Of a DNA stretch of 64,000 bases, positions 41,309 to 51,479 are shown piece by piece; positions within the stretch are counted from its first letter, which is position 1; every line of letters begins with the position of its first letter. The stretch is from Ignavibacteriales bacterium (GTDB taxonomy: Bacteria > Bacteroidota > Ignavibacteria > Ignavibacteriales > Ignavibacteriaceae). The notes beneath the pieces were generated by a model. It was not told the DNA's origin. It ran no database searches and was given only the letters and a program-made list of their open reading frames with translations. The position numbers and the translations under genes were made by a program. Location of the stretch: assembly GCA_015709675.1 (NCBI GenBank), contig CP054182.1, forward strand, positions 4,009,448 to 4,073,447, in the 5' to 3' direction.

Positions 41309-42339
41309 AAGAGAAGCATTGCATCACCGTAGCTGAGGAAACGGTAATCGTCCTTAACAGCTTTGCGGTATGCTTTCATAACGAATTCGGTACCGCCGAA
41401 GGCCGCAACCAGCATCAGCAGAGTTGATTCCGATACGTGGAAATTGGTGATGAGAGCTTTGGTTATCTTGAAATCATACGGCGGATGAATGAACTTGTCG
41501 GTCCAGCCTTTGTTCGGGCGGACAAGGTTTTCAGCAGTTACTGATGTTTCAAGTACGCGGACGGTTGAGGTACCGCAGACAAATACTTTTTTCTTTGCGT
41601 GAATCGCTTTATTGATAGTATCTGCTGACTCTTTGGTAATCTCAAAGTATTCTGAATCCATTTTATGCTTGGTCAGATCTTCAACTTCAACGGGACGGAA
41701 GGTGCCGAGTCCGATATGGAGAATGACCGGAGCAACCGCGACTCCTTTTTTCTTTACTTTTTCCAGGAGTTTATCAGTAAAGTGAAGTCCGGCAGTCGGA
41801 GCCGCAACGGAACCGTCAACACGTGCATATACAGTCTGATAATCGGTCTTGTCAGATTCTTCCGCCTCACGTTTCAGATAGGGAGGAAGGGGAGTAAGTC
41901 CGATATTTTCTACCGCACGGAAGATATTGCCGGTCTGATTAAAGCGGACCGTTCTGCCGCGTGATGTAGTGTTATCAATAACTTCGCACCAGAGTGTATC
42001 GGAAAAATAAATCTTATTGCCAATGCGCACTTTTCTTGCGGGATCAACAATCACATCCCAGATTGCATCCTGGGCATTCAGTTCCCTCAGCAGGAAAACC
42101 TCAATTTTTGCGTTGGTTTTTTCCTTCTTGCCGTAAAGACGTGCCTGAAACACGCGTGATTCATTAACCACCAGCACATCACCTTCTGACATATAATCAA
42201 CAATGTCGGTGAATCCTTTATTTTCAACGGTCTGCTCTTCGCGGTGCAGCACCATCAGCTTTGCCTTATCGCGCGGAGATACCGGGTACTTGGCTATGCT
42301 GTTCTTCGGCAGATTATAACTGAAATCTGTTAACTTCAT
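41305..42339 (-). CDS. queA: S-adenosylmethionine:tRNA ribosyltransferase-isomerase
   Basis: Makes epoxyqueuosine at the tRNA wobble base from 7-aminomethyl-7-deazaguanine, using the ribosyl part of SAM. 344 residues. N-terminus MKLTDFSYNLPKNSIAKYPVSPRDKAKLMVL, plus PLPPYLKREAEESDKTDYQTVYA, GSVAAPTAGLHFT and HIGLGTFRPV, all diagnostic. The C-terminal LITNFHVSESTLLMLVAAFGG is also intact. It is four-base coupled to ispD. An upstream 195-base gap separates it from ppdK. Confidence 0.96.
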   Translation of the reverse strand: MKLTDFSYNLPKNSIAKYPVSPRDKAKLMVLHREEQTVENKGFTDIVDYMSEGDVLVVNESRVFQARLYGKKEKTNAKIEVFLLRELNAQDAIWDVIVDPARKVRIGNKIYFSDTLWCEVIDNTTSRGRTVRFNQTGNIFRAVENIGLTPLPPYLKREAEESDKTDYQTVYARVDGSVAAPTAGLHFTDKLLEKVKKKGVAVAPVILHIGLGTFRPVEVEDLTKHKMDSEYFEITKESADTINKAIHAKKKVFVCGTSTVRVLETSVTAENLVRPNKGWTDKFIHPPYDFKITKALITNFHVSESTLLMLVAAFGGTEFVMKAYRKAVKDDYRFLSYGDAMLLL

Positions 42340-42440
42340 TTCTGTTCCTTATGTTTATATATAATTTCTTTTCACGATCATGAACCTCATCAGCAGAATC
42401 CGCATTCTTCTGATGAGCACCATGACCATAAACCCCCTTA

Positions 42441-42474
42441 ACTAATTAGTAACTGGCAGTTAGTAATTAGTCAT
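42441..42474. repeat. Imperfect palindrome of TAATTAGTAA words
   Basis: ACTAATTAGTAACT, GGC, AGTTAGTAATTAGT. Typical low-complexity word cluster seen between genes in this genome, next to the ppdK 3' hairpin. Confidence 0.55.
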
Positions 42475-42480
42475 TATAAA

Positions 42481-42517
42481 GATCCAGCGGAGCTGCCTGG
42501 CAGCTCCGCCATGGATC
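42481..42517 (-). terminator. Strong hairpin after ppdK
   Basis: GATCCA + GCGGAGCTGCC paired with GGCAGCTCCGC + TGGATC (42481-42517), 17 paired bases. On the minus strand it follows the ppdK stop by 16 bases and is followed by TTTATAATG, a weak T-run. Confidence 0.6.
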
Positions 42518-42533
42518 AATTCACTTTACGTGA

Positions 42534-45320
42534 TTATTTTTTCTTTGCCGCTTTTTTAACGGTTTTTTTCGCGCTCTTTACATTGCGCTGTTCTAAAACC
42601 GCAGCGCGGGCTGCAGCAAGACGTGCAATCGGCACTCTGAACGGTGAGCAGCTCACGTAGTCCAGACCGGTATCATGGCAGAACATGACTGATGAAGGTT
42701 CACCGCCGTGTTCACCGCAGATACCAACTTTCAGGTCACTGCGCACACCTCTTCCGAGTGTGGTAGCCATCTGAACCAGTTTGCCAACACCTTTTCTGTC
42801 AAGTGCTTCAAACGGATCTGTCGGGAGGAGTTCCTTTTCAACATAGAGAGGGAGGAACATTCCCGCGTCATCTCTGGATACGCCAAAGGTGGTCTGGGTC
42901 AAATCGTTTGTACCGAAACTGAAGAACTCTGCACCCTGTGCAATTTCATCAGCAAGGAGAGCAGCTCTCGGCAGTTCGATCATGGTTCCGACCAAATACT
43001 GGAATTTGATCTTCTTTTCAGCCATAACCTGGGCTGCAACAGTGCGGACGATATTTTCCTGCATTTTGAATTCTTTCAGGTCGCCAACCAGCGGAATCAT
43101 TACTTCCGGCTTTACTTTGGTGCCTTCTTTAATTACTTCAGCAGCAGCTTCAAAGATCGCACGTGCCTGCATTTCGGTGATTTCCGGATAGCGGATACCA
43201 AGGCGGCATCCTCTGAATCCAAGCATCGGGTTAAATTCATGCAGACTGTTAATCTTTTCAACCAGTTTCTGAGCAGGAACATTCAGTTCAGCAGCAAGAG
43301 CATCAACTTTCTTTTTGTCTTCTGCATGCGGGAGGAATTCATGCAGCGGCGGATCCAGCGTTCTGATGGTAGCAGGATATCCTTTGAGCGCCTTAAAGAT
43401 TCCTTTGAAGTCTTCCTTCTGGAACGGGAGAAGTTCAGCAAGAGCTGCCTTTCTTCCTTCAACGGTATCAGAAAGAATCATCTTGCGGACTGAGGTAATT
43501 CTGTCACCTTCAAAGAACATATGCTCGGTACGGGTAAGACCGATACCTTCAGCGCCGAATGCAATCGCGTTTTCGGTCTGATCGGGCTGATCGGCATTAG
43601 TTCTGATTCTGAGGCGGCGGAATTCATCTGCCCACTTCATTACCGCGCTGAAGGTCTTAAATACATCAGACTTTTCAGCCGGAAGGGTCTTTTCAATAAG
43701 AACCTGAATCACTTCTGATGGCTTGGTTGCAACTTTGCCCATGATCACTTCACCGGTTGAGCCGTCAATTGATATATAATCACCTTCTTTGATGAGAACA
43801 TCATCACGGTTTTCAACGCGGATGGAGCGGCTTGCATAGTCAATCTTCAGGCTTCCGCAGCCGGCCACGCAGACTTTACCCATCTGACGAGCAACAAGTG
43901 CAGCATGAGAAGTCATACCGCCTCTTGCGGTGAGGATACCTTCTGATGCGTTCATACCCTGTATATCTTCAGGAGAGGTTTCAATACGGACAAGGATTAC
44001 CTTATCGCCTTTGGCGGCCATTTCGGTTGCATCCTGAGCGGAGAGAGCTACTTTACCGGAAGCTGAACCAGGACCTGCATTGAGGCCTTTTGCTACAACT
44101 TTTCTTTCAGCAACCGCTTTTTTCTTTTCTTCAGCATCGAAGACCGGACGGAGCAGCTGATTAAGACTGTTCGGATCAATGCGCATCAGTGCATCTGATT
44201 TATCAATCAGTTTTTCCTTAACCATGTCATAAGCGATCTTCACTTCCGCAAAACCGGTTCTTTTACCTACGCGGCACTGCAGCATCCAGAGTTTGCCCTG
44301 CTGAATGGTGAACTCGATATCAAGCATATCTTTATAATGCTTTTCGAGAATTTTTCTGAACTTATCCAGCTGAGCATAGAGGCCGGGATTATCTTTTTTC
44401 AGCTCAGCGATCGGATGTGGCGTTCTGGTACCAGCCACAACATCTTCTCCCTGTGCGTTAAAGAGATATTCACCGTAGAATACATTCTCACCGGAAGCAG
44501 GATCGCGGGTGAATGCAACACCGGTGCCTGAATCTTCGCCCATGTTTCCGAAGACCATTGACTGAATATTAACAGCAGTTCCCCATGAAGCAGGAATGTT
44601 GTTCAGTTTTCTGTAAACAATAGCACGGTCATTCATCCATGAACCGAATACTGCGCCGACAGCGCCCCAGAGCTGATCCATCGGATTGTCGGGGAATTTG
44701 TGTCCGGTTTTCTTTTTGATTTCTGCTTTGAACTCTTCAACCAGTTCTTTCAGATCCTGAGCAGTCAGGTCGGTATCCTTTGTTACGCCGCGCTGCTTCT
44801 TCTTTTCATCCATGATCACTTCAAAGGGATCATGTTCATGTTTGTCAACCGGCTTCAGACCAAGAACCACGTCACCGTACATCTGCACAAAGCGGCGGTA
44901 TGAGTCATACGCGAAACGGTCTTTACCGGTTCTTTCAATCAGTCCTTTAACGGTAACGTCATTAAGACCGAGGTTGAGGATAGTATCCATCATACCCGGC
45001 ATTGATGCACGCGCGCCGCTTCTTACGGAAAGCAGGAGCGGATTTTTCGGATCGCCGAATTTTGCTCCCATTGCACTTTCAATTTTCTTCAGTGCAGCTT
45101 CAACCTGAGATTTTAATTCAACAGGATATTTTTTCTTATTGTCATAGTAATAGGTACATACTTCGGTTGTGATGGTAAAGCCCGCAGGAACCGGAAGACC
45201 GATATTAACCATCTCGGCAAGGTTTGCACCTTTTCCGCCGAGAAGGCCTTTCATATCTGCCTGGCCCTCTGCTTTTTTACCGCCGAAGAAGTAAACATAC
45301 TTTTGCGTTTTTTTAGCCAT
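42534..45320 (-). CDS. ppdK: Pyruvate, phosphate dikinase
   Basis: Interconverts pyruvate + ATP + Pi and phosphoenolpyruvate + AMP + PPi in the cytoplasm; it can run in the glycolytic or gluconeogenic direction. 928 residues: an ATP-grasp N-domain ([10 protein letters not shown] at the start, [14 protein letters not shown]), the swivelling phosphohistidine domain with [21 protein letters not shown], and a C-terminal TIM barrel ending with [12 protein letters not shown] and [13 protein letters not shown]. It continues past the usual end into an 18-residue Lys-rich tail ([16 protein letters not shown]). It has a good ribosome site (AAGGAGAAG). Confidence 0.97.
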   Translation of the reverse strand: MAKKTQKYVYFFGGKKAEGQADMKGLLGGKGANLAEMVNIGLPVPAGFTITTEVCTYYYDNKKKYPVELKSQVEAALKKIESAMGAKFGDPKNPLLLSVRSGARASMPGMMDTILNLGLNDVTVKGLIERTGKDRFAYDSYRRFVQMYGDVVLGLKPVDKHEHDPFEVIMDEKKKQRGVTKDTDLTAQDLKELVEEFKAEIKKKTGHKFPDNPMDQLWGAVGAVFGSWMNDRAIVYRKLNNIPASWGTAVNIQSMVFGNMGEDSGTGVAFTRDPASGENVFYGEYLFNAQGEDVVAGTRTPHPIAELKKDNPGLYAQLDKFRKILEKHYKDMLDIEFTIQQGKLWMLQCRVGKRTGFAEVKIAYDMVKEKLIDKSDALMRIDPNSLNQLLRPVFDAEEKKKAVAERKVVAKGLNAGPGSASGKVALSAQDATEMAAKGDKVILVRIETSPEDIQGMNASEGILTARGGMTSHAALVARQMGKVCVAGCGSLKIDYASRSIRVENRDDVLIKEGDYISIDGSTGEVIMGKVATKPSEVIQVLIEKTLPAEKSDVFKTFSAVMKWADEFRRLRIRTNADQPDQTENAIAFGAEGIGLTRTEHMFFEGDRITSVRKMILSDTVEGRKAALAELLPFQKEDFKGIFKALKGYPATIRTLDPPLHEFLPHAEDKKKVDALAAELNVPAQKLVEKINSLHEFNPMLGFRGCRLGIRYPEITEMQARAIFEAAAEVIKEGTKVKPEVMIPLVGDLKEFKMQENIVRTVAAQVMAEKKIKFQYLVGTMIELPRAALLADEIAQGAEFFSFGTNDLTQTTFGVSRDDAGMFLPLYVEKELLPTDPFEALDRKGVGKLVQMATTLGRGVRSDLKVGICGEHGGEPSSVMFCHDTGLDYVSCSPFRVPIARLAAARAAVLEQRNVKSAKKTVKKAAKKK

Positions 45321-45371
45321 AGATTGCTTCTCCTTATGTTTATTTACATTATTGTGATAATGTGTTGTTTG

Positions 45372-46421
45372 TTATATTTTCGATTTCACGAACACTTTAA
45401 ATTCTTCCGCCTCTTCCATGACCAGTTCAATGTTCAGGGCGTATATATCAATATCATCCAGTTCACGCGCAAACTGCCGGAGTTTAACCGCGTCTTTTTG
45501 TGTGGTGATAACCGACTGCGCGTTTGTTGAGTAAAACTTTTTCCTGATGAGCTGCACTTCATCATTGGTATAAAACTTATGATCACGGAAGACCATCTGC
45601 TCCGCTGTGTTAATGCCCATTGAGGCCAGCGCCATAATAAAAGAATGGGGGTTCGCTATACCGCATACCACCAGGCTTTTCTGGCCGTTAAAATCATTCC
45701 GGTCATACTCGGTTCCTGATTTCACATCACGGAACGAAGCCGCGCTGTACCGCGCGTTAAACACTTTTTTCCCGGCAGTATATTTTTTTATCTCCTCAGG
45801 AAAAAACATTTTTTCAGAGAACTTATGATTCAGAACCACCGCGTCCGCACGTCTGATCGCCGAGGGAAGTTCCCTCAGGTTTCCAGCCGGAAGCAGCGTT
45901 CTCTGCGCCGGATGAGAGAGCCATGCGCTCACATCAAAAATCACCAGATCAATATCACGGCTTAGCCACCGGTGCTGAAATCCGTCATCAAGGACAATCA
46001 CATCCGTTCCGGTATCAGCAGCCAGTTTTTTCGCTCCCTCAACACGGCTTTCTGAGACCGCAGCCGAAACTCCGCTTTCAAGAACCGTCTGATATATCTC
46101 ATCACCGCATTTTTCCACGCTTGTTAAAAGCCTGCCTTCCTTTGCCGCAAGGAGGTATCCTTTGGTAGTTCTTCCGTATCCCCTGCTCAGAACTGAGGGC
46201 TTCTTCCCAAGTGACAGGAGCAGTTTACTCATATATATCACAAAAGGAGTTTTCCCCGAGCCGCCGGTATTAATATTACCGACTGAAATCACCGGTACGC
46301 TGCTTTTTACGGCACGATTAATCCCCGCCGAAAAAAACATATTCCTGAGAGCTGTTACCGCCAGATAAACCGGTACAAGCGGCCAGAGCAGGAAGCGGAA
46401 CGCAGCTGCCAGGTTTTTCAA
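45372..46421 (-). CDS. lpxK: Tetraacyldisaccharide 4'-kinase
   Basis: Inner-membrane kinase that adds the 4'-phosphate of lipid A. 349 residues with an N-terminal membrane helix, Walker A in VGNINTGGSGKTPF (residues 47-60) and the paired acidic/His elements VIVLDDGFQHRWLSRDIDLV typical of LpxK. Four-base overlap with the DUF374 acyltransferase gene upstream. Together with lpxB it proves a lipid-A-bearing outer membrane. Confidence 0.95.
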   Translation of the reverse strand: MKNLAAAFRFLLWPLVPVYLAVTALRNMFFSAGINRAVKSSVPVISVGNINTGGSGKTPFVIYMSKLLLSLGKKPSVLSRGYGRTTKGYLLAAKEGRLLTSVEKCGDEIYQTVLESGVSAAVSESRVEGAKKLAADTGTDVIVLDDGFQHRWLSRDIDLVIFDVSAWLSHPAQRTLLPAGNLRELPSAIRRADAVVLNHKFSEKMFFPEEIKKYTAGKKVFNARYSAASFRDVKSGTEYDRNDFNGQKSLVVCGIANPHSFIMALASMGINTAEQMVFRDHKFYTNDEVQLIRKKFYSTNAQSVITTQKDAVKLRQFARELDDIDIYALNIELVMEEAEEFKVFVKSKI

Positions 46422-47077
46422 AATACACCGGCTGTTTCTTGCAGACGGGTCAGTTCGTCAGAGCATTTTTTAATTATCTGATCAACGTCCTCCTTGCTCA
46501 TCTCTCTGGTTACAAAAACCGGATCAGAATAAACCAGATTCACTCTGCTGAAAAACGCGGGAACCGAGAATTTGTCCCAGCTCCGCAGATGTTTTTTCTT
46601 TTCGTAACCCACTCCCACAAGAAAAAGAGGCACGGAACTTCTGAGAGCCGCAACTACCGCTCCGGGCTTAAACTCCATCACCGGTCCGCGCGGACCGTCA
46701 GGTGTAATCAGCACTGAACCTTCATACTTTGCAAAATCAGTCATGATGCCGAGTGCAACTTTTCCTCCCTTTGAACTGCTGCCGCGCGTTACGGTATATC
46801 CCCACTTGCGAAGAATTCTCGCAAGGATTTCCCCGTCCTTGCTCTGACTGGTCAGGCCGAGAAATTTTCTTCCGCGGTGATAATACCAGGGATAAAGCAT
46901 AGTACCGTGCCAGAAGGCAAGGATGAATCTTTTATTCTGACGCACATACTCATCAAAAATCTCATTGTTGGTTCTGTTTACCCGCAGCGACCGGCATAAT
47001 GCTCCCGCTACACTGCCGAGTGCATGATACCCCAGAAACCTGAGTATGCTGTGTTTAGCTTCGCGTATCATAGACAA
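46418..47077 (-). CDS. DUF374 lysophospholipid acyltransferase-like protein
   Basis: 219 residues with the DUF374 pattern: ILAFWHGTMLYPWYYHRGRKFLGLTSQSKDGEI (key residues: FWHG, SxSxDGE) and VLITPDGPRGPVMEFKPGAV (PDGPRGP). The HG-x4 motif and PDGPRGP define the acyltransferase fold of the LpxL/PlsC neighbourhood. Its position between lpxB and lpxK, with overlaps at both ends, makes a role in secondary acylation of lipid A likely; that is inference. Confidence 0.85.
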   Translation of the reverse strand: MSMIREAKHSILRFLGYHALGSVAGALCRSLRVNRTNNEIFDEYVRQNKRFILAFWHGTMLYPWYYHRGRKFLGLTSQSKDGEILARILRKWGYTVTRGSSSKGGKVALGIMTDFAKYEGSVLITPDGPRGPVMEFKPGAVVAALRSSVPLFLVGVGYEKKKHLRSWDKFSVPAFFSRVNLVYSDPVFVTREMSKEDVDQIIKKCSDELTRLQETAGVF

Positions 47078-48209
47078 ACTTTATAATCTCATCAGCGGCA
47101 GTTTCTGACGCGGTCTTTTCACCGAGTTTTGCTTTCAGCAGGGCAAATTTTTCCTTAATCGCCGCCCGTTTTTCAGGACTCCGGATGATTTCAGAAGACA
47201 CCTGATATATCCTATCCGGATTGCAGTCATCCTGAATCAGTTCCGGTACAACTGTTTCGCCGGAGATGATATTTGCCATGGCAATATTTTTCACCTGAAC
47301 AAGCATCCGCCCTATTGCGTAAGTCAGGGAACTTGTTTTATACACCACAACCATCGGCAGGAGCGAAAGTCCCGCTTCCATGGTTGATGTTCCCGATTTG
47401 ATAATGCCGAATGAGGCATACCGCATCAGTTCAAGGGATTTCCCGCGGATCAGCGTTACACCGGTGCCCGCCAGATACTGCTGATATATATCATCACTGA
47501 TGGTCGGGGAACCCGCTGCCACAATCTGAAAACCGGATTCTTCAGCAAGCCGTTTTGCCGCGGGGAGAATCACCGGCAGAATTTTGCTTATCTCATGGCT
47601 TCTGCTTCCCGGCAGCAGAAGCAGTATTTCCTTCTGAGCATCAAGTCCGTATTCCGCAAAAAACTCTTCACGGGGCTGATACGGATACGAATTAAACTTT
47701 TCTACCAGCGGGTGCCCCGTATATACAGACGGGATGCTCGCCTTCCTGTAAATGTCTCCCTCAAAGGGGAATACATACAGCATACGGTCAACCAGCCGTT
47801 TAATCTTCCTGATCCGCCAGGGGGCCCATGCCCAGATCTGCGGTGATATATAATAGATCACGCGGATACCCGCTTTTTTCAGACGGCGGGCAAAATTCAG
47901 ATTAAAGCCGGGATAATCAACCAGCACGGCTGTATCAATACCTTCCCGTCTGACAACCTCCATCAGACGGTCCTGCACCTTTCTGATGAAAGGAATATGT
48001 TTTAATACCTCAAAGAATCCGAGAAACGCCATATTGTCAATATGTTCAATCAGCTGAGCGTTCTCATCCATCATTTTGTTTCCCCCGATGCCATAAAATT
48101 TTAAAGCGGGAGCCTTTTCCCGCAGTCTGTGCAGCACGGCAGAAGCATGATTATCACCGGAGACTTCACCGGCGACAATAAGAACACTGCGTTGGGGCTG
48201 CTCAGCCAA
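47055..48209 (-). CDS. lpxB: Lipid-A-disaccharide synthase
   Basis: GT19 glycosyltransferase that condenses UDP-2,3-diacylglucosamine with lipid X at the inner membrane. 384 residues: VLIVAGEVSGDNHASAVL at the N-terminus, FYGIGGNKMMDENAQLIEHIDNMAFLGFFEVL, YYISPQIWAWAPWRIRKIKR, VYTGHPLVEKF, LLLPGSRSHEI and the acceptor loop SGTSTMEAGLSLLPMVVVYKTS are all diagnostic. It overlaps the neighbouring genes by 8 and 23 bases. Confidence 0.96.
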   Translation of the reverse strand: MAEQPQRSVLIVAGEVSGDNHASAVLHRLREKAPALKFYGIGGNKMMDENAQLIEHIDNMAFLGFFEVLKHIPFIRKVQDRLMEVVRREGIDTAVLVDYPGFNLNFARRLKKAGIRVIYYISPQIWAWAPWRIRKIKRLVDRMLYVFPFEGDIYRKASIPSVYTGHPLVEKFNSYPYQPREEFFAEYGLDAQKEILLLLPGSRSHEISKILPVILPAAKRLAEESGFQIVAAGSPTISDDIYQQYLAGTGVTLIRGKSLELMRYASFGIIKSGTSTMEAGLSLLPMVVVYKTSSLTYAIGRMLVQVKNIAMANIISGETVVPELIQDDCNPDRIYQVSSEIIRSPEKRAAIKEKFALLKAKLGEKTASETAADEIIKFVYDTRS

Positions 48210-48792
48210 ACTTCCTCACACTGTATATGATCACCAGGGTAAGAGTTACAAAGAAGATTGCCTGCAACGTGCGGCGCTCTGAGCGGAGACCTGCCTGCAG
48301 ACTCTGCGGCGGCTGCACTACGGTTTCTTTTTTCCACGGAGTGAGTCTGGGAATAAAGCGGGGAACATTCTTGCAATAATCATCATAGTCAGCGCCGAAG
48401 GTTTTCCGGAGATATCCCTCTTCCCCTTCAACAATCAGGTGATACTGAACAGCGAAGAACACCAGAGCCGCTATCTGCAAATAGGGAAACAGGGCATTTG
48501 AAAAAACGCCGAACCCTATATATAACAGGATATTGCCCACATAGAGGGGATTCCGCACATAACCAAACGGCCCGCTGATAATCAGATAGGTGCCTCCTAC
48601 AGTTCCGGTAGTGCGGGTCTCGCTTCCTGCCCAGGTAACACCCCAGAGCCGGATCAGTTCGCCTGCTATAACGATGAGTGCGCCGGCAATCATACTGTAG
48701 AGATTGCTCTCAGCGTAAAAAAACATTACCAGAAGGAATGGTATGGGAGTATAACTCCGGTATTTAAAGACCGTGCTTCTCAGATCGCTCAT
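48202..48792 (-). CDS. Isoprenylcysteine methyltransferase-like membrane protein
   Basis: 196 residues with four to five helices and the ICMT/PEMT C-terminal motif: GPFGYVRNPLYVGNILLYIG, HLIVEGEEGYLRKTFGADYDDYCKNVPRFIP (key residues: RNPxY, H...EE..L...FG..Y..Y....RFIP). Bacterial members methylate small molecules or lipids with SAM; the substrate here is not known. Eight-base overlap with lpxB. Confidence 0.85.
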   Translation of the reverse strand: MSDLRSTVFKYRSYTPIPFLLVMFFYAESNLYSMIAGALIVIAGELIRLWGVTWAGSETRTTGTVGGTYLIISGPFGYVRNPLYVGNILLYIGFGVFSNALFPYLQIAALVFFAVQYHLIVEGEEGYLRKTFGADYDDYCKNVPRFIPRLTPWKKETVVQPPQSLQAGLRSERRTLQAIFFVTLTLVIIYSVRKFG

Positions 48793-48813
48793 GATGCTAC
48801 CGTTTTTCGATTG

Positions 48814-49536
48814 TTAACCAAGTTTATATAATTGCTTTCTCAGAGTCTCTGCTCTGTGGCGCTTTTTCATTTTTTTACCGTCGGCAAGTTCAGTGAACCG
48901 CTTTCTGATATCATTAAAATCCTTATACGGAAAGAACGTAATCCGTTCCTTCTCGCAGTATTTCAGAAGATAATCCTTCGCGAAGACGTAATCAGCATAA
49001 CCGACCGGACAGGTGTCTGATGATCCGTTGCCGATATATACCGTCACATCATCATCCGCACTGTTGCTGATCAGGTGATTCCGTTTGCAGTTCGCGCAGA
49101 CGGGGCACTCCTCATCAGTCCAGGGGAATACCGGTGAGAGCCCTCCGTTTCCGGCATCAGCAAGACGGTTAGCAAAAAGAGGAATACCCGTTATGCCATG
49201 CCTGCCGAGAATCGGTTCTATATATTCCTCGAACCCGTCGCTCAGGATATACACATCAAACTGCTGCTCTGAACAGTAGGTCAGGAATTCTTTCACGCCT
49301 TTTTCCAGGCTGATTGTCCCGGCAATTTCCGCGACTTTATTCCGGGTCAGCCCCTCAGCCGCCTGAAACAGCCGGTTCCATCCCTCCCGTGCGGTGATGG
49401 ATTTTGTTTTGATATCTTCCAGAATCGGAAAAACTTTTCCCTCCGGTATCGTCTCGATAAAGAGTTTCTCCCCGACATCCTCAGTTGAAATCGTACCGTC
49501 AAAATCTACGAATATTTTTATCTGACGGTCTTTCAT
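48814..49536 (-). CDS. MtnX-like HAD phosphatase
   Basis: 240 residues, HAD superfamily subfamily IB. Nucleophile motif DFDGT at residues 11-15, motif II VYILSDGFEEYIEPIL, and CPVCANCKRNHLI in the cap/insertion region, plus the Asp pair IGNGSSDTCPVGYADYVFAK. The pattern fits MtnX/2-hydroxy-3-keto-5-methylthiopentenyl-1-phosphate phosphatase-like proteins of methionine salvage, though no other mtn genes are nearby, so the substrate is uncertain. Overlaps the T9SS cargo gene by four bases. Confidence 0.82.
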   Translation of the reverse strand: MKDRQIKIFVDFDGTISTEDVGEKLFIETIPEGKVFPILEDIKTKSITAREGWNRLFQAAEGLTRNKVAEIAGTISLEKGVKEFLTYCSEQQFDVYILSDGFEEYIEPILGRHGITGIPLFANRLADAGNGGLSPVFPWTDEECPVCANCKRNHLISNSADDDVTVYIGNGSSDTCPVGYADYVFAKDYLLKYCEKERITFFPYKDFNDIRKRFTELADGKKMKKRHRAETLRKQLYKLG

Positions 49537-51479
49537 TCCCTGGACACTACCATTTTTTTCACTTCCTTATACTCCCCTGCCGTAAAGCGGTAGAAATATA
49601 CTCCGGGGGAAAGATCATCCGCGGAGATTTCCAGCTTGTTCAGCCCTTCATCCGCGTCAGGTATTTCATAGAGCCGGACGCGTTCAATGCGTGAGTTATA
49701 TATCTCAATTTTTACTTCCATCGCCTCAGCCAGGAAAAATGGTATCACCGTGACAGAGGAAAACGGATTCGGCGTATTCTGAAATAATTTTATATCGGAT
49801 GTAAGTACCGGCGTCACTTTTGTAGTTACAGCGCCGGAGGTTATCACATCACCGCTCTTTGCCGTGAGCACAACCCGGTAATCCACATTTCCGTATACAT
49901 AAGGCATGTGGGAATAGCTGTAATTCTGTTCCGGGCTGAAGGACTGCGGAGTAAATTCCGCGAGAACCACCCATCCTTCATCTCCTTCGGCTTCATACCT
50001 TTCAAGCTGCATCAGGCTGATCTGCGATTCATTTACCACGCTCCAGCGGAGAGTAACAGAGTCGCCGCTAGCCTGTACTGCTATATCAGTCACCGCCGGT
50101 GAAGCATCGGAGGCACCGCGCAGATATTTAGCCGTGATGGCATTTTCCTTTTCCGATTTTTCCTTATATACCGCGAGCACACCGCTCACCGCATCAGGAA
50201 AAAACCAGATATAACTGACACTTGCCGCGGAAGGGGCCGCAAGCGCGGGACCGCCTGCCAGCAGAGGCACCAGTGATTTTGAAAAACGCTGAACATAGAG
50301 TGCCGTTGCTGATGCTCCTTTTCTTCCTTCAAACCAGGAGAGGATCACCTCACCGCCGTTTCCAGGGTAGAGCACCTGTCCGTAGCGCCAGGTATTTTCC
50401 TTCACGCCAAAAACATTTATATATTCATTCTTAATCAGGTCACCGCTCAGGCGTATTTTGCTCAGCAGCAGACTGACATTCCCCTTGTTATCATTCAGCC
50501 AGGAGATAACCACTTCACCGGAGGAAGCGAACACCTGCGGATTGCTGTTGGTGCCAGGGGTCTTAACCGCTTCTTCAAGCGGTTTATTCATCAGTTTTTT
50601 TCCTGATCCGTTAAGAACTTCATGATAGATATTTCTTCCTTTTCCCATCGTCTGCCAGCAGAGATAAAAAAGATCATCAGCCGCGGCCATGGTATAACTG
50701 AGCACACGCTGTGTTGCGTGAGATATCGTCTGCGGTTTGGTGACCTGTTCTCCTGTTTCAGGATCAAACATCAGCGCCTTTAAAACTTCACCTTTGCCGG
50801 TGTTTTCAAGCCAGGAAACCAGAATGCTGCCTTTGCTGTTCGGCGAAATGCTCAACTGACGAATTGCCGAACCGGTGCGGTAGATCATCTCTCCGTTAAC
50901 GGGAGTCTCCGCGTATCCGGAAGAGGTAATCCTGAAGAAACGGATTCCGCTGAGAATGCCTCCGCTCATGCCCGCAGATTCCGTAAAGAATATATATATC
51001 GTGCCGTTTTCCGCGGATGTGCCCCGGTATTCATCAACATTCAGTTCGCCGTTGCTCAGATGCACTCCCCCTTCTTCCCACATCGGTTTTCCCTTCAGTG
51101 AAAATCTCTGCGCGGCAAGTTCGGTTTTTCCCTCCGCGTCGGTATTTTCCCACAGCAGAACCGAGGAACCGGGGAGATGGGCAAACGCAACAGGGTTCAC
51201 CTGCTCCTCTGCCGGGGGTGATATATATACGCCTCCCGCGCCAAGCAGGTAGCGGTTATTCCGGTCAAAAGTCTGGAAACTTACCCTGCTCTTTCCTGAT
51301 ACCGAATCCTGCCAGAAGATAAACCCTCCCTCACTCCGGTCCCTCACATAGACAATATTAAAGGGATCGGCAGTTTCAGGGACAAGTTTCTCCGCGCTGA
51401 TGCCGGCATCAGCAGAGAAGTATCCCCACAGAACCAGCAGCAGTAGTACGAATCGGCTTATAGTGTTGCTCCGGGTAAT
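49533..51479 (-). CDS. Secreted protein with type IX secretion sorting domain
   Basis: About 649 residues if read from 51479. The frame upstream of the first GTG (51347) encodes a clear signal peptide (RFVLLLLVLWGYFSADA), so the true start lies near 51479-51482, where only ATT or CTG is available. The body has repeated beta-strand blocks with Trp-x-Asp/Glu (FIFWQDSVSGK, VLLWENTDAEGK, ILSWFEGRKGA), which suggests a propeller-like fold. A fibronectin-III-like domain follows, then a C-terminal type IX sorting domain (LFQNTPNPFSSVTVIPF ... GVYFYRFTAGEYKEVKKMVV). It is exported across the outer membrane; cargo role unknown. Confidence 0.85.
   Translation of the reverse strand: MTRSNTISRFVLLLLVLWGYFSADAGISAEKLVPETADPFNIVYVRDRSEGGFIFWQDSVSGKSRVSFQTFDRNNRYLLGAGGVYISPPAEEQVNPVAFAHLPGSSVLLWENTDAEGKTELAAQRFSLKGKPMWEEGGVHLSNGELNVDEYRGTSAENGTIYIFFTESAGMSGGILSGIRFFRITSSGYAETPVNGEMIYRTGSAIRQLSISPNSKGSILVSWLENTGKGEVLKALMFDPETGEQVTKPQTISHATQRVLSYTMAAADDLFYLCWQTMGKGRNIYHEVLNGSGKKLMNKPLEEAVKTPGTNSNPQVFASSGEVVISWLNDNKGNVSLLLSKIRLSGDLIKNEYINVFGVKENTWRYGQVLYPGNGGEVILSWFEGRKGASATALYVQRFSKSLVPLLAGGPALAAPSAASVSYIWFFPDAVSGVLAVYKEKSEKENAITAKYLRGASDASPAVTDIAVQASGDSVTLRWSVVNESQISLMQLERYEAEGDEGWVVLAEFTPQSFSPEQNYSYSHMPYVYGNVDYRVVLTAKSGDVITSGAVTTKVTPVLTSDIKLFQNTPNPFSSVTVIPFFLAEAMEVKIEIYNSRIERVRLYEIPDADEGLNKLEISADDLSPGVYFYRFTAGEYKEVKKMVVSRE

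Noticed and set aside
42708-43493. 261-codon plus-strand ORF opposite ppdK
   Set aside because: Antisense shadow of a well-conserved gene, with no recognisable domain and no ribosome site.
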